64,000 nucleotides of DNA, from assembly GCA_037176725.1 (NCBI GenBank), contig JAZBRS010000020.1, positions 90,218,001 to 90,282,000 of the forward strand. Reading direction: 5' to 3'. The translations under genes and the position numbers were made by a program. The notes under the pieces are model-generated. The model was not told the origin of the DNA. It saw nothing but the letters and a program-made list of their open reading frames with translations, and did not search any database. Source of the DNA: Posidonia oceanica (taxonomy: Eukaryota; Streptophyta; Magnoliopsida; Alismatales; Posidoniaceae). Below are positions 22,390-33,399 of this stretch, one piece after another (the first letter of the stretch is position 1; each line of letters starts with the position of its first letter).

Positions 22390-22397
22390 TATAAATA
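22390..22397 (+). promoter_or_regulatory. TATA box of TE-D LTR
   Basis: TATAAATA lies in 'gtctataaatagacccc'. In the second LTR copy the same place reads TTTAAATA (28262-28269). It follows the repeated dyads and precedes the segment shared by both LTRs, as expected for the U3/R promoter. Confidence 0.65.
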
Positions 22398-23029
22398 GAC
22401 CCCCTAGATCAGTGTTTGAAGGTCCGGTCAAAATTTTAGAGAGAGGCAGAGCCTTGTTAGTTTTGTGAGCCACCTTCAGAGAGCTAGATTTCCAATCCAG
22501 AAACTCTATCTCCTATCTTCAAGAGGTCACTAACCTAAGCTTCTATCTTCGATCCCAAAGATCCTGAGCCAAGCCAGAGCTCCGACCGTGCCTCCACTTC
22601 TACTCCACTGCAAACAGCACGAGGGTGAAGGGAGTATTCTTCCAATCTAATTTCCCATTTCATATTACATTCCTTAAAATAGGACCCATAACATATGCAT
22701 GCGGGGAACAACCCCGGTTAGTATTAGGTTTAATTGCTTATGTTATTTTCTGTCTACTTTTATTAACATTTACTACACTTGAACTAATCTACATCTTTTA
22801 TTTTCATTTGTTTTGAAGGAAAGGAAATTGCTTACATAACATGAAGGAGCCGCTGGACGACATCCTTCCATCGATCCAGTGATTCGAGTACTCACAGCTT
22901 CATCATCTCTCCCCAAGGTGTCTTGTCTACCCAAAGACGAGTGGTGATCACAACAAAGTTGATGACGTACGTGGAGGCACCGACATCTTCTTAAACACCC
23001 CCCCCCCCAAATTCCACACTATAGTTCTC

Positions 23030-23050
23030 TAGCGATCACGGTGGGACTCG
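23030..23050 (+). other. Primer-binding site of TE-D, degenerate
   Basis: TAGCGATCACGGTGGGACTC follows the LTR by a few bases. The second copy at 28940 reads TGGCGATCACGGTGGGACTC, so here the second base of the leading TGG has changed. It differs from the family-I site; I cannot name the tRNA. Confidence 0.6.
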
Positions 23051-23394
23051 ATTTCAGCCAACCTCCGTGTAATGTAAGCAAATCCCTTTCCTTCTTCCCT
23101 TTTATTTGGTAGATCTAAGTGTTGTTTTCAGTTTGGAAATCATGCGAGTAGGTTTTTCACGATACCCCAAACTTTTTTGTTGTTTTTTTTTTACTATTTC
23201 TGACATTAGTAAAACCTCTGGCTTCGACAGCTAGGACTATTTTACTAAGGTCAGAGACTTTGACACTGAGCCGCCCGTCCAAGGAGCGTCTGTCCAAGTC
23301 GCACCTCCAGGAGGCGATTGACAAGGGTGCCACTGTAACAGGCGACACATCCTAAGTCTGTTTATACTGCAGATTATTACTGTTATTTTGGGAA
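23051..23394 (+). other. Leader of TE-D, shared with TE-E
   Basis: This non-coding leader matches 28961-29290 nearly throughout ('gtaatgtaagc', 'gacattagtaaaac', 'gagccgcc..tc', 'tgcagat'). Similarity stops near 23395, where an antisense LTR remnant begins. Confidence 0.7.
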
Positions 23395-24190
23395 TTTGTG
23401 CTAGAGTGTGTGGGCCAGGCTTTGCATGCGGGAAAAAAGAAGAGGAAAGGTGGCTGGGCCGGGCTTGGAAATGAGTGGGAAGAAAAGAAAAGGGGAAGAA
23501 AGGAACAGGGAAATAGGGAAGGGAAGAAAGAAATAAAGGAGGAAGGAAGGAAAGAGAGAAAGAAAAAAGAGGGGGAAGAAAATAGGGAGGAAGGTGGTGG
23601 GCTTGGGCCTTAGAGAAGAATGGTAGAAAAAGGAAAGGAAGGGAGGTGGATTGGGCTTTGGAGAAAAAGAAATGGGAAAATAGAAAAGAAAGAAAGAAAG
23701 AAAGAAGGAAAGAAAGGAGGAAAGAAAGGGAAAAAGGAGATTAAAAATCAAATAAGATGGAATAAAATAAAATAAAAATAGAAATAAAATAGAGGGAAGG
23801 AAGGGGAAGAAGTGAGGAGGGGCAAGAGTGGGTTGGGCCTATTGGGCTCATGGAGAACAAGAAAAGAAGAAAAAAAGAAGGAGAAAGAGAGAGAGAATAA
23901 AGAGGAGAGAGAAAAGGATAATCAGAAAAGAAAGAGGGAGAAGGGCTTGGGCTTGTGCCTGCAAGGGAGTGTCCTGTGCTAACCTAGGGTTTAAATGCTG
24001 ACCTAGGCTTTAAGAGATGCTATCCTAGAGAATTTCTAGGATTTTAGGAGAGATTCACCTAGAGTTTTTTCTAGGGTTTTAAGAGTGCTATACCTAGAGC
24101 TTTTCTAGGGTTTTCTAAGGCTCAAAAAAGGGTTTTGAAGCCACCAGAGAGAGAACCACCGAATGAGCACGTCAAAATGGAGAGTCTACA
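23395..24190 (-). mobile_element. Truncated family-I LTR start inside TE-D gag
   Basis: On the minus strand 24190 reads TGTAGACTCTCCATTTTGAC, the start of a family-I LTR. The sequence to the left follows the beginning of the TE-G LTR: 'gccacc/tagagagag', repeated 'ctagggtttt' (about 23970-24120; compare 41890-42220) and then a purine-rich tract (23430-23940; compare 41580-41880). The 3' part of this LTR and the N-terminal part of TE-D gag are missing, so an insertion was followed by a deletion, or the fragment was captured by recombination. Confidence 0.75.
23430..23945 (+). repeat. Polypurine stretch of about 500 bp
   Basis: The plus strand is almost only A and G (ggaagggaagaaagaaataa-type) with a few 'ttgggc' breaks. 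It lies in the LTR remnant. Such long homopurine tracts can form triplex DNA. ORFs read through it (Lys/Glu/Arg-rich, or Phe/Leu-rich on the other strand) are composition artefacts. Confidence 0.85.
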
Positions 24191-25089
24191 ATATGTCCAA
24201 GCACTGCCCTTATCATCAAAACCATGGTCACACCCTTGAAGATTGTTTCATTGTCAATGATAAAATACATAATCTTAATGACAAAGGTGAAATCATGTGG
24301 CCCGAGCTTAAAGCCAGACTAATGGTAGCTCAACAAGGACAACAAGTGATACAGTTACATCAAGAGCCCTTTTACAACTATCGAGTGACTCACGTGGATG
24401 CAGAGATCATCCTATCAGCTGCTCGATCTGAATTGGCATCCATCCAATGCATACAAGTATATCTAGAATAGAGCCCATCAAGCAGAGAGGACCTTAATCT
24501 CAAGGCACCCTCAACACCTACTCTAAACTCTCAGGACATGATCCAAGAAGACTGGTCGCCCATTTATGATGAGTACACTAACAATGACAGGTGCAATGAA
24601 AAGACAGTGGACTCTCAGATATTCATAGAAGAAAACCAGTCGCCCATTTACGATGAGTATGTAGATGTGGACTGGTACGACTTGGAAGCCATATTCAACT
24701 CACCGCCCCAAGCAGCACAAGCAAGAGTTGATCCTCCTCCCAAGCCACTTGATCCTACAAGAGGACACACTACAGGCAGTCATGAACACTGTGTTCATAA
24801 AAGAGAGGGTAATACAGGGCACATCAGTGGTCGTACTTCAAAAGGAGGAGGAAATCTGATAGCCTCACTCCAAGACAAAGCCACCAGGGGCACACTGCAT
24901 GGAACAGGTCAGAATGAGTCCGACTCTGACCCTCTGAAAGCAAGGACTGGGCGTAAACCAAAAGAACGACAAGAACATGCACCACAAGCACCTGACCACT
25001 TAACGCCAGGGGCAGACTTCTACAGTCACCCCTCAGGTAAGCTCCCTCATCTGGGAAGGGAGGTGCGAAGTTCCACTGAACCAGACTAA
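24191..25089 (+). pseudogene. TE-D gag C-terminal part with zinc knuckle
   Basis: The frame from the ATG at 24163 starts with nine codons of antisense LTR and then enters gag: CX2HX4HX4C in HCPYHQNHGHTLEDC, followed by an acidic tail with two copies of SPIYDEY. One TAG near 24471 splits it into 102 and 183 codons in the same frame. A Gln-to-stop change would explain it but no aligned partner shows this. The N-terminal Gag domains are missing and no protease, RT or integrase follows before the 3' LTR, so this copy could move only with proteins supplied by others. The start codon is fortuitous. Confidence 0.7.
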
Positions 25090-27488
25090 GGACAGTGGTT
25101 AATTCAATTAGAACTTGTAAATAAGACTCATTTTATTTTCCGCACTCTGTTTTCCTTTATTAGTCTTTATTTATCTCTAATACTAAGTTAGATTACAAGT
25201 AATAAATAATAAAAATGATTGATGAGTGTGGACTATACCCAACAACTTAGAGGCATCTAGCAGAATTGCCAAAATATTACCTAAGGTTTCCTAAGCAGAG
25301 ATCGTGACACCCAGGGAAGGTCCAACCACTGGTTGTAACAACCTAAAGGCATCTTTAGATCTGTGGGAGTTACATACAATACACCCTTAATAAGCATGCC
25401 AAACTCTAGAAAGGAATCAAAGACCAAATCCTAGCCAAGGAAAGAAAGTTGCATCCTAAATAGAAAAGGAACTGAACAACAAGGGTAACCTCAACCTTGT
25501 CCTGTATGCACATACACTTGCACGGGGAGGTAAGAGAAAGGCAAGCTCGGAGCAAAGGCTTATGGTACGAACCACTTGCCAAATAACATAGAAAGCGTCC
25601 AGAGAAGATGGCAGCAAAAACTGCCCAAACAGAAAGGAAAGAAGGCAGCAAAGAAGCTGTCCAAGTGAGGAACAAATGAAAAGTGACAGTAAAAGAAACT
25701 GTCCAACTGAAAGAGGTCAGCAAAGAGCTGTCCAAAGAGCGGAAATGGAACATGGCAAAAGCTGTCTATGTGTCTAAAGCGTAAATCCTAGAAAGAAGCA
25801 TTAAGGACCAAGGAAAGCCAAGTGGAATTCAAGACCTAAGCCAAAACCGAGAGCTTACTATACTTCAAACCTCCTCCACCTATCTCACTCACAGACAAGG
25901 GGCAGGGAACCCTAGAAGTTTAAGGACTGAGTAAATAAAGGAAAAAAATATTCAAACTAAGGCTACTATGAGATCCTAAAGTTCTCAAAGACTAGGCATG
26001 TTATAAGGGAAAGTTCTCTCACCTTAGATAATACAAGGCAATACTGCAAGATCTTTAAGTAAGAAGGTCATGACCACACTCATCAATCCAAAAATACAAA
26101 AAAATCAGAAAATCCCAAAATACAAAAACATTAGAAAATCCCAAAACACCAAAAAAAAATTAGAAAATCCCTAAACACCAGAAAAATCAAAAAATCCCAA
26201 AACACCAAAAAAAAATCAGAAATCCCAAAATTCAAAAAATTAGAAAATCCAAAGAAAACCAAAAAGCAGTACCATCCACCCTATATACAAGTGAAAACAT
26301 AGTAAGTAAGAAAACTGGAGTTAGTCTGGCCGGTGATGCAACAATCATTTCACCTCAGATTTGGAGTCAACGTCCTACTCAAGCGTGTCTCACGGCTTCG
26401 GTGCGTTTTCTCAACAAAGACATTGCTTCCGCAATAATCTTTAAAGAATCTACGGATGACTCACAATCGGCGTCTACTGGGCTTCGATTTTCCATCTCTC
26501 AGCTGAGGCCAAGACTAATTCCCTCCACCTAGTTCTCAAGCATATTGATTAAGGGATTACTTTATCTCCTATACAAGTATAACTTAGTCAATCTCCATAG
26601 GAACTGGGAAAGGTTCACCTGTGATTACTAACATCCTTTGTTAGTTGTGCAGGTACAAAGCTTACAACATAAAGAATGAGCTCAGGCCTAAGGGGCTCAT
26701 ATAGTGTGCAAAGGCACACCCACTTTGACTAAAAGGCAAACCCCAGTTTGGCAAAGGAAGGGTTCACTCCCTCACCTGGTTCTTTAATCATAGAACTCCT
26801 TTATTTGCCAAATCGAGTTGTGAGACAACAGTCCTTTCCTGAGAGTACTGGTCACACTCAAGGATGGAAAACACGTGACCATAATAAATTGCATTCATTC
26901 ATTTTGCATATGTCCATATGGTTTGGGACCAACCGTACCCCACCGGCCTAACCTAGTATATGGCCCATTCATTGCATCGTAAGTTGCATTTGCATTTGTC
27001 TACTTGAATCATGCATCCATGCATTTTCTCATATCATTGGAAGTGGAGCACGGACGGAGCCAAATGACCTTCAAGAGTGTTAGAAACCCATAGGACATGT
27101 GATTCTCCCAGAGCCAACTAAGTTCCTACCTATCCTTTTATCAATTCCAATCTGAGTGAAGTCTCAAACAAGATGCCACAAGAACACTCCTTTTCGATCG
27201 TGTAAGGGTCATGCCCCACGATTTCCTCCCTAGCTTCTGCCTCATTGAAGTACATCTCTACATGGTTGACTTGATCTTGACATCGGCTGCGACACATAGC
27301 ACCGACTTGACCCCTCCATGCCTCAGTCTTCAATATGACGGCAATTAATCGAACCACTCGGCCATTCGGCAAACTCTTGACACTGAGTCAGTTCACCCCA
27401 TCTTCCTTTTTTATTATCTTTTTTCATCCCAATGCTCAATAGGACATCAATCTTACCATGGAATCGATCTTGTTCCAAGATCTACTCT
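25090..27488 (+). other. Non-coding interior of TE-D
   Basis: No recognisable gene lies here although an autonomous element should have pol. An A-rich tandem repeat at 26090-26270 has units of about 25-30 bp with the core 'agaaaatcccaaaacacc'. A minus-strand ORF of 80 codons at 27130-27372 has no recognised motif. Whether pol was deleted or the element family lacks it cannot be told from one copy. Confidence 0.6.
26090..26270. repeat. A-rich tandem repeat in TE-D
   Basis: Six to seven diverged units of 'aaaatcagaaaatcccaaaa' type lie in tandem. The stretch is strongly A-rich on the plus strand. Confidence 0.7.
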
Positions 27489-27501
27489 AAGGAGGGGCAT
27501 C
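27489..27501 (+). other. Polypurine tract before the TE-D/E shared LTR
   Basis: AAGGAGGGGCATC directly precedes TGTAGATATCC at 27502, so this LTR acts as the 3' LTR of the interior to its left. The GGGGCATC|TGTAGA junction is the same as in family I. Confidence 0.8.
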
Positions 27502-28935
27502 TGTAGATATCCTATTTTCGCATTTTTGAGAGTTTTTTTGAGGATAGAAACCTTGAGGCGCCCCAAATCACATGTCTAAGTTTTGATAACACATTTCCCA
27601 GGTTTTCCATGATTTCTTCAAAGCATCGCTTGATCCTACATGACTTAAGGTTGTTGGCTGTGGCAAAGCTGATGCACTCAGACTCGAGGCAAGTCCGAGT
27701 ACCTTGAGTACACTTTATCTCACTCAAATCCGTGGCAGATTTGAGTTAAAGAAGATGTTTTTTTGATTTCATGAGATATCCGAAGTTTCACGGCCTTTTA
27801 TCATGTTTTCTCTGGATAGAACCTAAGAGCTAGAGCTAGGAATGAACTGAGCTTACTAGTGGCCAACTGGGGAGGCGACATGGATAGGCACCCATTGAAC
27901 AGGCGACTAACCTAGACGTCGTTGTAGCAAGCGACTAACTATTGGGGGCTCCATTAACCGCCTTTGGCAGTTGTTTTTGACGGTTATTTCCCACGATCCC
28001 CTCGACAGCTAGACGCCAATCTAACTGGCGACTATCGGTCGTGGAACAGCAACGGTTATTTCCCACGATCCCCTCAACTGCCAGATGCCAACCTAACCGG
28101 CGACTAACGATCGTGGCCTCTATCAACCGAATTTCAACGGGTTTCCCCATGTTTGCTGGGTCGGTTGCTGGTCTTAGTCGCTCACCCATGAAGCGATTGA
28201 CAATAACTACCACTTTTCTTCTAGAAACATCTATGTGTCAACCACCCACACCCCTGGAGTCTTTAAATAGACCCCGTGGGTCAGTGTTTGAACCCTCGGC
28301 CAATTGTGAGGAAAACACTCCTTGTTAGTTTAAGAGAGAGAAATTCCCTTTAGATTTTTAAGGTTTTGAGCTTTCTTATTCAAGGAGCTAGAGTTTTCAA
28401 TCCAGAAACTCTACCCCCTCCCATCTTCAAAAGAGGAATCCTAGCTTCCACTTTCAATCTAGAAACCCTAGGTCCCAGAGATCTTGAGCCAAGCCGGAGC
28501 TCCGACCGTGCCTCCACTTCTACTCCACTGCATACAGCACGAGGGTGAAGGGAGTATTCTTCCAATCTACTTTTTATTTCATATTGCATTCCTTAGCATA
28601 GGTCCCATAGCATTTGCATGCGGGGAACAACCCCTAGTTAGTATTAGTTTCTTTCGTTTATGTTACTTTTTCTGTTTATTTCTACTACCGCTTACTACAC
28701 GAACTAATGTGGATCTATTTACTTGGTTTTGAAGGAAAGGAATAACGCTTATGTGACACGAGGGAGCCGCTAGATGACATCCTATCATCGATCTAGTGAT
28801 TCGAGTACCCGCATCCTCATCATCTCCCCGAAGGCGTCTTGTCAGCCCATCGACGAGTGGCGATCACATCAAGTTGTTGACGTCATGGAAGCGCCAGCAT
28901 CTTCATTCAGACACCCCCCCAAATCCACTTCGACA
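27502..28935 (+). mobile_element. Shared LTR, family II: 3' LTR of TE-D and 5' LTR of TE-E
   Basis: The LTR runs from TGTAGATATCC to about 'cgaca' at 28935 (1,434 bp). It is preceded by a polypurine tract and followed by a primer-binding site, leader and gag, so it serves two interiors at once. It shows moderate divergence from the LTR at 21504, lacks the four 28-bp units, and carries TTTAAATA at 28262 in place of TATAAATA. Confidence 0.85.
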
Positions 28936-28939
28936 GATT

Positions 28940-28960
28940 TGGCGATCACGGTGGGACTCG
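28940..28960 (+). other. Primer-binding site of TE-E
   Basis: TGGCGATCACGGTGGGACTC starts with the TGG that pairs with a tRNA CCA end. It is repeated in degenerate form after the first LTR at 23030. Confidence 0.7.
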
Positions 28961-30286
28961 GTTTTTGCCAACCCTCTGTGCTATGTAAGCGATCCCATTT
29001 CCTTCTTTCCTTTATTGTTCTAGATCTAGGTGTAGTTTTCGGTTTGGGGAATCGTGCGTGTAGTTTTTCACGACACCCAGACCTTTTTTATCGTTTTTTA
29101 TTATTTCTAACATTAGTAAAACCCACAGCTTCAATAGCTGGGTCCATTTTACTGAGGTCAGAAGACTCAGGAACTGAGCCGCCTGTTCAAAGAGCGTCTG
29201 TTCTAGTCGCATCTCTCTGAGGCAACTGACAGGGGCGCCATCATTACAGGCGACTCATTCCGAGTCCATTTTACTGCAGATCAGTAAGTTTTTTTTGTAA
29301 TTTGTGTTGTATTTGAGATCTGCAGTCGCATAAAAAAACAATCAAAAATCATTCCTGTCCATTGTATTTTAGTTTTTTTAACGGTTTCAAGGATTGTATG
29401 TGTCTACCCTTAAGGTGGAAACTATCTTATTTATATTAAAGTTAAAGTCCCATGAGGAAATCTTCCTCTAGCATGAACGATTAACCTGAGTGAACCCAGG
29501 CCAGTGCAAGTCGCTCTCCCATACTCAGTGTTGGTTGTAATAGTTAGATCAAGATCTCGAGGTGTCCTAAGGTGTTATTATCAACTCCTTCTTCTCCCTG
29601 AGTCAATAATAATCCTTAGTAGATACTTGATGCTTTAATATTCCATGTTTAGTTATTGCTTTTTGGTTTGTTAAGTACCGAGCCTAAGGACAGAATCCTA
29701 GGTGGTGGGTCCCGTTTTAGAGAGACAAGCCCGCCATCTAGGCCCTCTTGGTGGACCCTGAAGAAGGTCAAAGAGTGGTACCTGTAGGCCAAAAATCCCA
29801 GTTACTTGTGACACATGCAGATTTAATTAATTGACTAATTAAACACTTGAACAAGTAAAATCAACACTCTGTCTGAGACTTGAATTTCCATTTTTCCCTG
29901 ATTATTGCACGGTCTGTCCAAAACAGACCTGGTTTGCTAGAAGAACAGAGGCATAGCCGCTTGTTCAGAAGGCGCCCCTTTCAGCCGCCAATGCACCCAG
30001 CGACTTGTTTGGCCGCCTGATATACAGGCGACTACAGGGAAAACATTACGATTCAGAGTGCTTCGATTGCAGGGTTTTTATTGTTATTATCCACAGGTTG
30101 CAGGGGCATCGGTACAAACATTTTTTCTATTATTTTTCTTTTTGAGTTCACATCAACTAAGTGTGTTTGAGTCTGTAATCTCCTTTGTGAATCTTTTGTA
30201 ATAGTTTCAATATAAAAAAAAAAGGAAGAGAAGAAAGAAAAAAGAGAAAAGAAAAAAAAAGTGAGAAAAAAGAAAATAGTCTTATA
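28961..30286 (+). other. Leader of TE-E, non-coding
   Basis: The first 330 bp match the TE-D leader. The rest has no gene. An A-rich purine run at 30210-30275 ends just before the first gag ATG. Confidence 0.65.
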
Positions 30287-32019
30287 ATGGAGTTTCATCG
30301 AACAAATCAAGAGCGCATCAATATGACTTCTGCCTCAACCTCTACCTCTACGGTGCAATCAAGTCTAGGCCCAGATGGGTTCTTTTTCTGAGCTTCAACT
30401 TCACAAGCACAAGAGCCAGAATCTCCCAACTTTGCACAAGGAGTTGAAGGAGAGAGAGGAGTAAGCTACTCCCAAACATGGAGTACCTCGTTTGTGCACA
30501 CGCTTCTTGAGGTAACCTCCCTAGTAGTGCCGCCTACATCGACCGCTTCCTATCTACTTGAGGAAGCGACTAATGAGATCTACCAGCTGTTGCACAGCAC
30601 CACCATCCCTCATTTAGGAGCCTACAAACCTCATTCGTCCACCACAACAACTCATTCCCTACACCAACCTACACGCATGCCATACCAAACCCTACCATAA
30701 ACTTCCCTACCTGAGGTCCATTCCCACAATACCACGCAACACAAACCCATCCTTCCATGCATCAAACCATGCCATCATACACAACCTACCAACAACCACC
30801 ATATCCCGGAACGTCATACCAACCACAGTATCCCGGAATAACATACTCACTACAACCTCCCGTTAACACACAATCATACTACACTCTACATCAAACCCAA
30901 CCCTTCTCTCCACCATACGACCCTCTATCACCACTGTTCCACCAAACACATGGGCACCTAAACCAGGGACAACAAGCCATGCCAGGACAGGACGTCAAGA
31001 GAATGATCTCTGAGGCACTCACAGAGGCAGGAGTTACACATAAAGCGCCAATAAGGTTTGACACTACTAAATTTCCTCATTTTGTTCTTCCACCTGGATT
31101 CAAAATGCCGAAGATGAGGAAATACTATGGAACAGAGGATCGAAGAGGCCATCTAGCTACATTCACTATGGATGCTCTACCCTATCAGTATGATAACAGG
31201 CTCACTATCTACATCTTCTTCAAAAGCTTGGAAGGAGAAGCATTGGGATGGTTCAACATGCTCACAGCATATGATCTCAGTAGCTTCAAGATGGTTCAGG
31301 AAAAATATAGCCATCGCATCCAGCATGAGCCTACAATGAGCGACCTCCTTGCTGAAAGGATGAAACCTGATGAGGAGTTTGCAACTTTTGCAAGCAGGTG
31401 GAGAGACATGGCTGCAAGGTCTAAGTGCTATATTCCTAAGAGCCAAGTAGTTGAGGTCATATCCCGAAACACTACAAGAGCACTCAGAACGGGGCTACTG
31501 ATTAGTGACCTTCAAACGTACCCTCAACTGTACAAGCATGCTGCTAGAGTCCTCCATCACAAAGAAGAGCTACCATTCTTGGAACCCGAAGGAAGGGGCA
31601 AGAAGACAACCTCTAGCTATACACTTGAAGGTGTCATTGGTGACATGGCCCAAGTTTCAATTCAGCAGAGGCAGAAGGGGCAAAGAAACCCCCAATATCA
31701 GTCTGGGCGATCGTTTCTGGCCCAAAGGCAACCGACACAGTACCAGGGGCAATTAGTGAAGCCAATACAGCATCAAGAGCAACCATCACTTGACTACCAG
31801 GTATATGCCCAGCAATGATGGACAAATAATGCATACCAAGGGCAACAGCAAGGGAAAGGGAGCTACCACAGCGTCCCTCCACCATGGAACTACAAGGGCC
31901 CTCAGAGGCAAAGCTATCATCCGCTTCCTGAATCGATCCCCGACACATTCAGGATGCTGGATGAAAGTGGAGATCTGTGACTCCCTGAACCCAGGCCAAG
32001 CTTTCCAAATGCTGATATG
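30287..32019 (+). pseudogene. TE-E gag, broken and cut by TE-F
   Basis: The likely start is the ATG at 30287. The first frame has a TGA near 30390 and a TAA near 30700; the reading continues in another frame from 30757 (353 codons, to 31818). That part shows a Pro/Tyr/Gln-rich start, then the Gag core: IRFDTTKFPHFVLPPGFKMP, YYGTEDRRGHLATF, LEGEALGWFN, FATFASRWRDMAARS. After a TGA at 31816 the frame continues (PPPWNYKGPQRQ...) up to 32019, where the antisense LTR of TE-F begins. The zinc knuckle would follow and is not in the window. The Gag differs from that of TE-C and TE-G, so family II is a separate lineage of the same superfamily. Confidence 0.85.
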
Positions 32020-32739
32020 TGTAGTAATCCTGAAATATTGAATCCATGCACGATGCCAAAGCTTGCGTGCACCGATCAACATTAGGCTTACTATGTGCGG
32101 CGGAATCTGAGGAAGGAAACTTGACTCGGAAACGCTGGCAAAAAGAGGAAAAAGAAATGATAAGACAAATCAGAGTCGCCACCATGTCTCTTAAGTTGGG
32201 AGACAAGGAAAACCGAGGGTAATGGAAAAGACATGCAAAACCAGATGCAGGGAGGATGCAAAGAGATGCGATGCAACACAATGCGATGCCATGCTATGCT
32301 ATGCTATGACTCGTGCCTAGGATGAAGGAAATGGTCATTGCGAGCCAAGAGAAAGGGCAAGGACTCTTGTTACGCACAAGGAAGGTGTTAGGCACCCCCG
32401 ATACGTCCGAGAATCGGTCATTCTTAGGCTATCTTGCTCGCAAATGCAGGGAAATGCTTGCCTAATGCCTAAATGCAATGAATGTCTGAATACATGCTCT
32501 AATGTGTGCTCTAGGTGCTAATATGTGTGCAGGGAATTAAACGTGCAAGCTATGTGCTTAGCAACAATGCTAGAGTTCCGAACCGGGCGAACCCTGGTTC
32601 GTGAGAACTCCTAAGCAGTAAGTATCATTGCCCAAATGCAAATGCAGGCGATAAAGCAAAATAGCGGTAAACAATGCAATGCAAGCGACATGCAAGGGAA
32701 AGCGAAAGCGGGTGCGGAAAACAGTGCAAAGCAGGAGAA

Positions 32740-33150
32740 AATGCAAGTGGGCACGCAAAACGGTACAAAAATGCAAGAGACATGCAAAACGATGCAAGCA
32801 CGCAAATTGAGGCAAATGCAAAGAGAAACAAATACATGCATGCAAAACGAGGCAACTGCAAAGGAAAACAAATGCATGCACGCAAAACGATGCAAATACA
32901 GAAGAAAACAAATGCATGCACACAAAACGATGCATATGCAGAGGAAAACAAATGCATGCACACAAAATGAGGCAAATGTGGAAGAAAACAAATGCATGCA
33001 CGCAAAACGATGTAAATGCAGAAGAAAACAAATGCATGCACGCAAAATGAGGCAAATGCAAGCGGTGTGTAAAGAAAACAAGTGCAGGCGCGTAAAATGA
33101 TGCATGCAAAAGAAAACAAATGTGGGCACGCAAAACGATGCATGCATTGC
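32740..33150. repeat. 40-bp tandem array in TE-F LTR
   Basis: Units of exactly 40 bp start at about 32831, 32871, 32911, 32951, 32991 and 33031, with the core 'aaaacaaatgcatgcacgca' and 'aaacgatgcaaatgcagaag'. Since 40 is not a multiple of three, all three minus-strand frames stay open and yield 154-187 codon ORFs rich in Cys, Phe and His. These are not genes. Confidence 0.9.
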
Positions 33151-33399
33151 AAATGAGAATGCAATGGATGCTATGCAGTGCTTCAGGTGGGCTTATCCTG
33201 GGAATCTGAGGTCTGATCTGAGATAACTTTGGTTAGAATGAAAGATCACTCAACCGAGAAGACCTGGATAGTCGGATCGCAAAGATCCAACGGTCCGATC
33301 AAAAGTTATTCAGATCGCAAATCAGAAGGCTCAAGGACCAGCAAAAGTGAGCTAGACAGGGATCTAAGTACAATTAGCCCCTAAATGCGTGCAATGCTG

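Larger units (their letters stand above)
21504..23023 (+). mobile_element. TE-D: 5' LTR, family II, inserted in TE-C gag
   Basis: The LTR starts TGTAGATATCCC at 21504 and ends near 'cactata' at 23023 (about 1,520 bp), just before a primer-binding-like sequence. No polypurine tract precedes it; the flank is TE-C gag, so this is the outer left end of the insertion. The candidate duplicated target is gtcgg (21499-21503). It contains 28-bp repeats, GGCGCC dyads, a TATA box at 22390, and near its end a C run (22998-23008). Confidence 0.88.

Noticed and set aside
23398..23751. Lys/Glu-rich 71-codon ORF and Phe/Leu-rich 116-codon ORF
   Set aside because: Pure composition effect of the purine tract in the LTR remnant.
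32570..33164. Three overlapping 178-187 codon Cys/Phe-rich ORFs on the minus strand
   Set aside because: They are the three frames of the 40-bp array; a period not divisible by three opens all frames together. No gene evidence.
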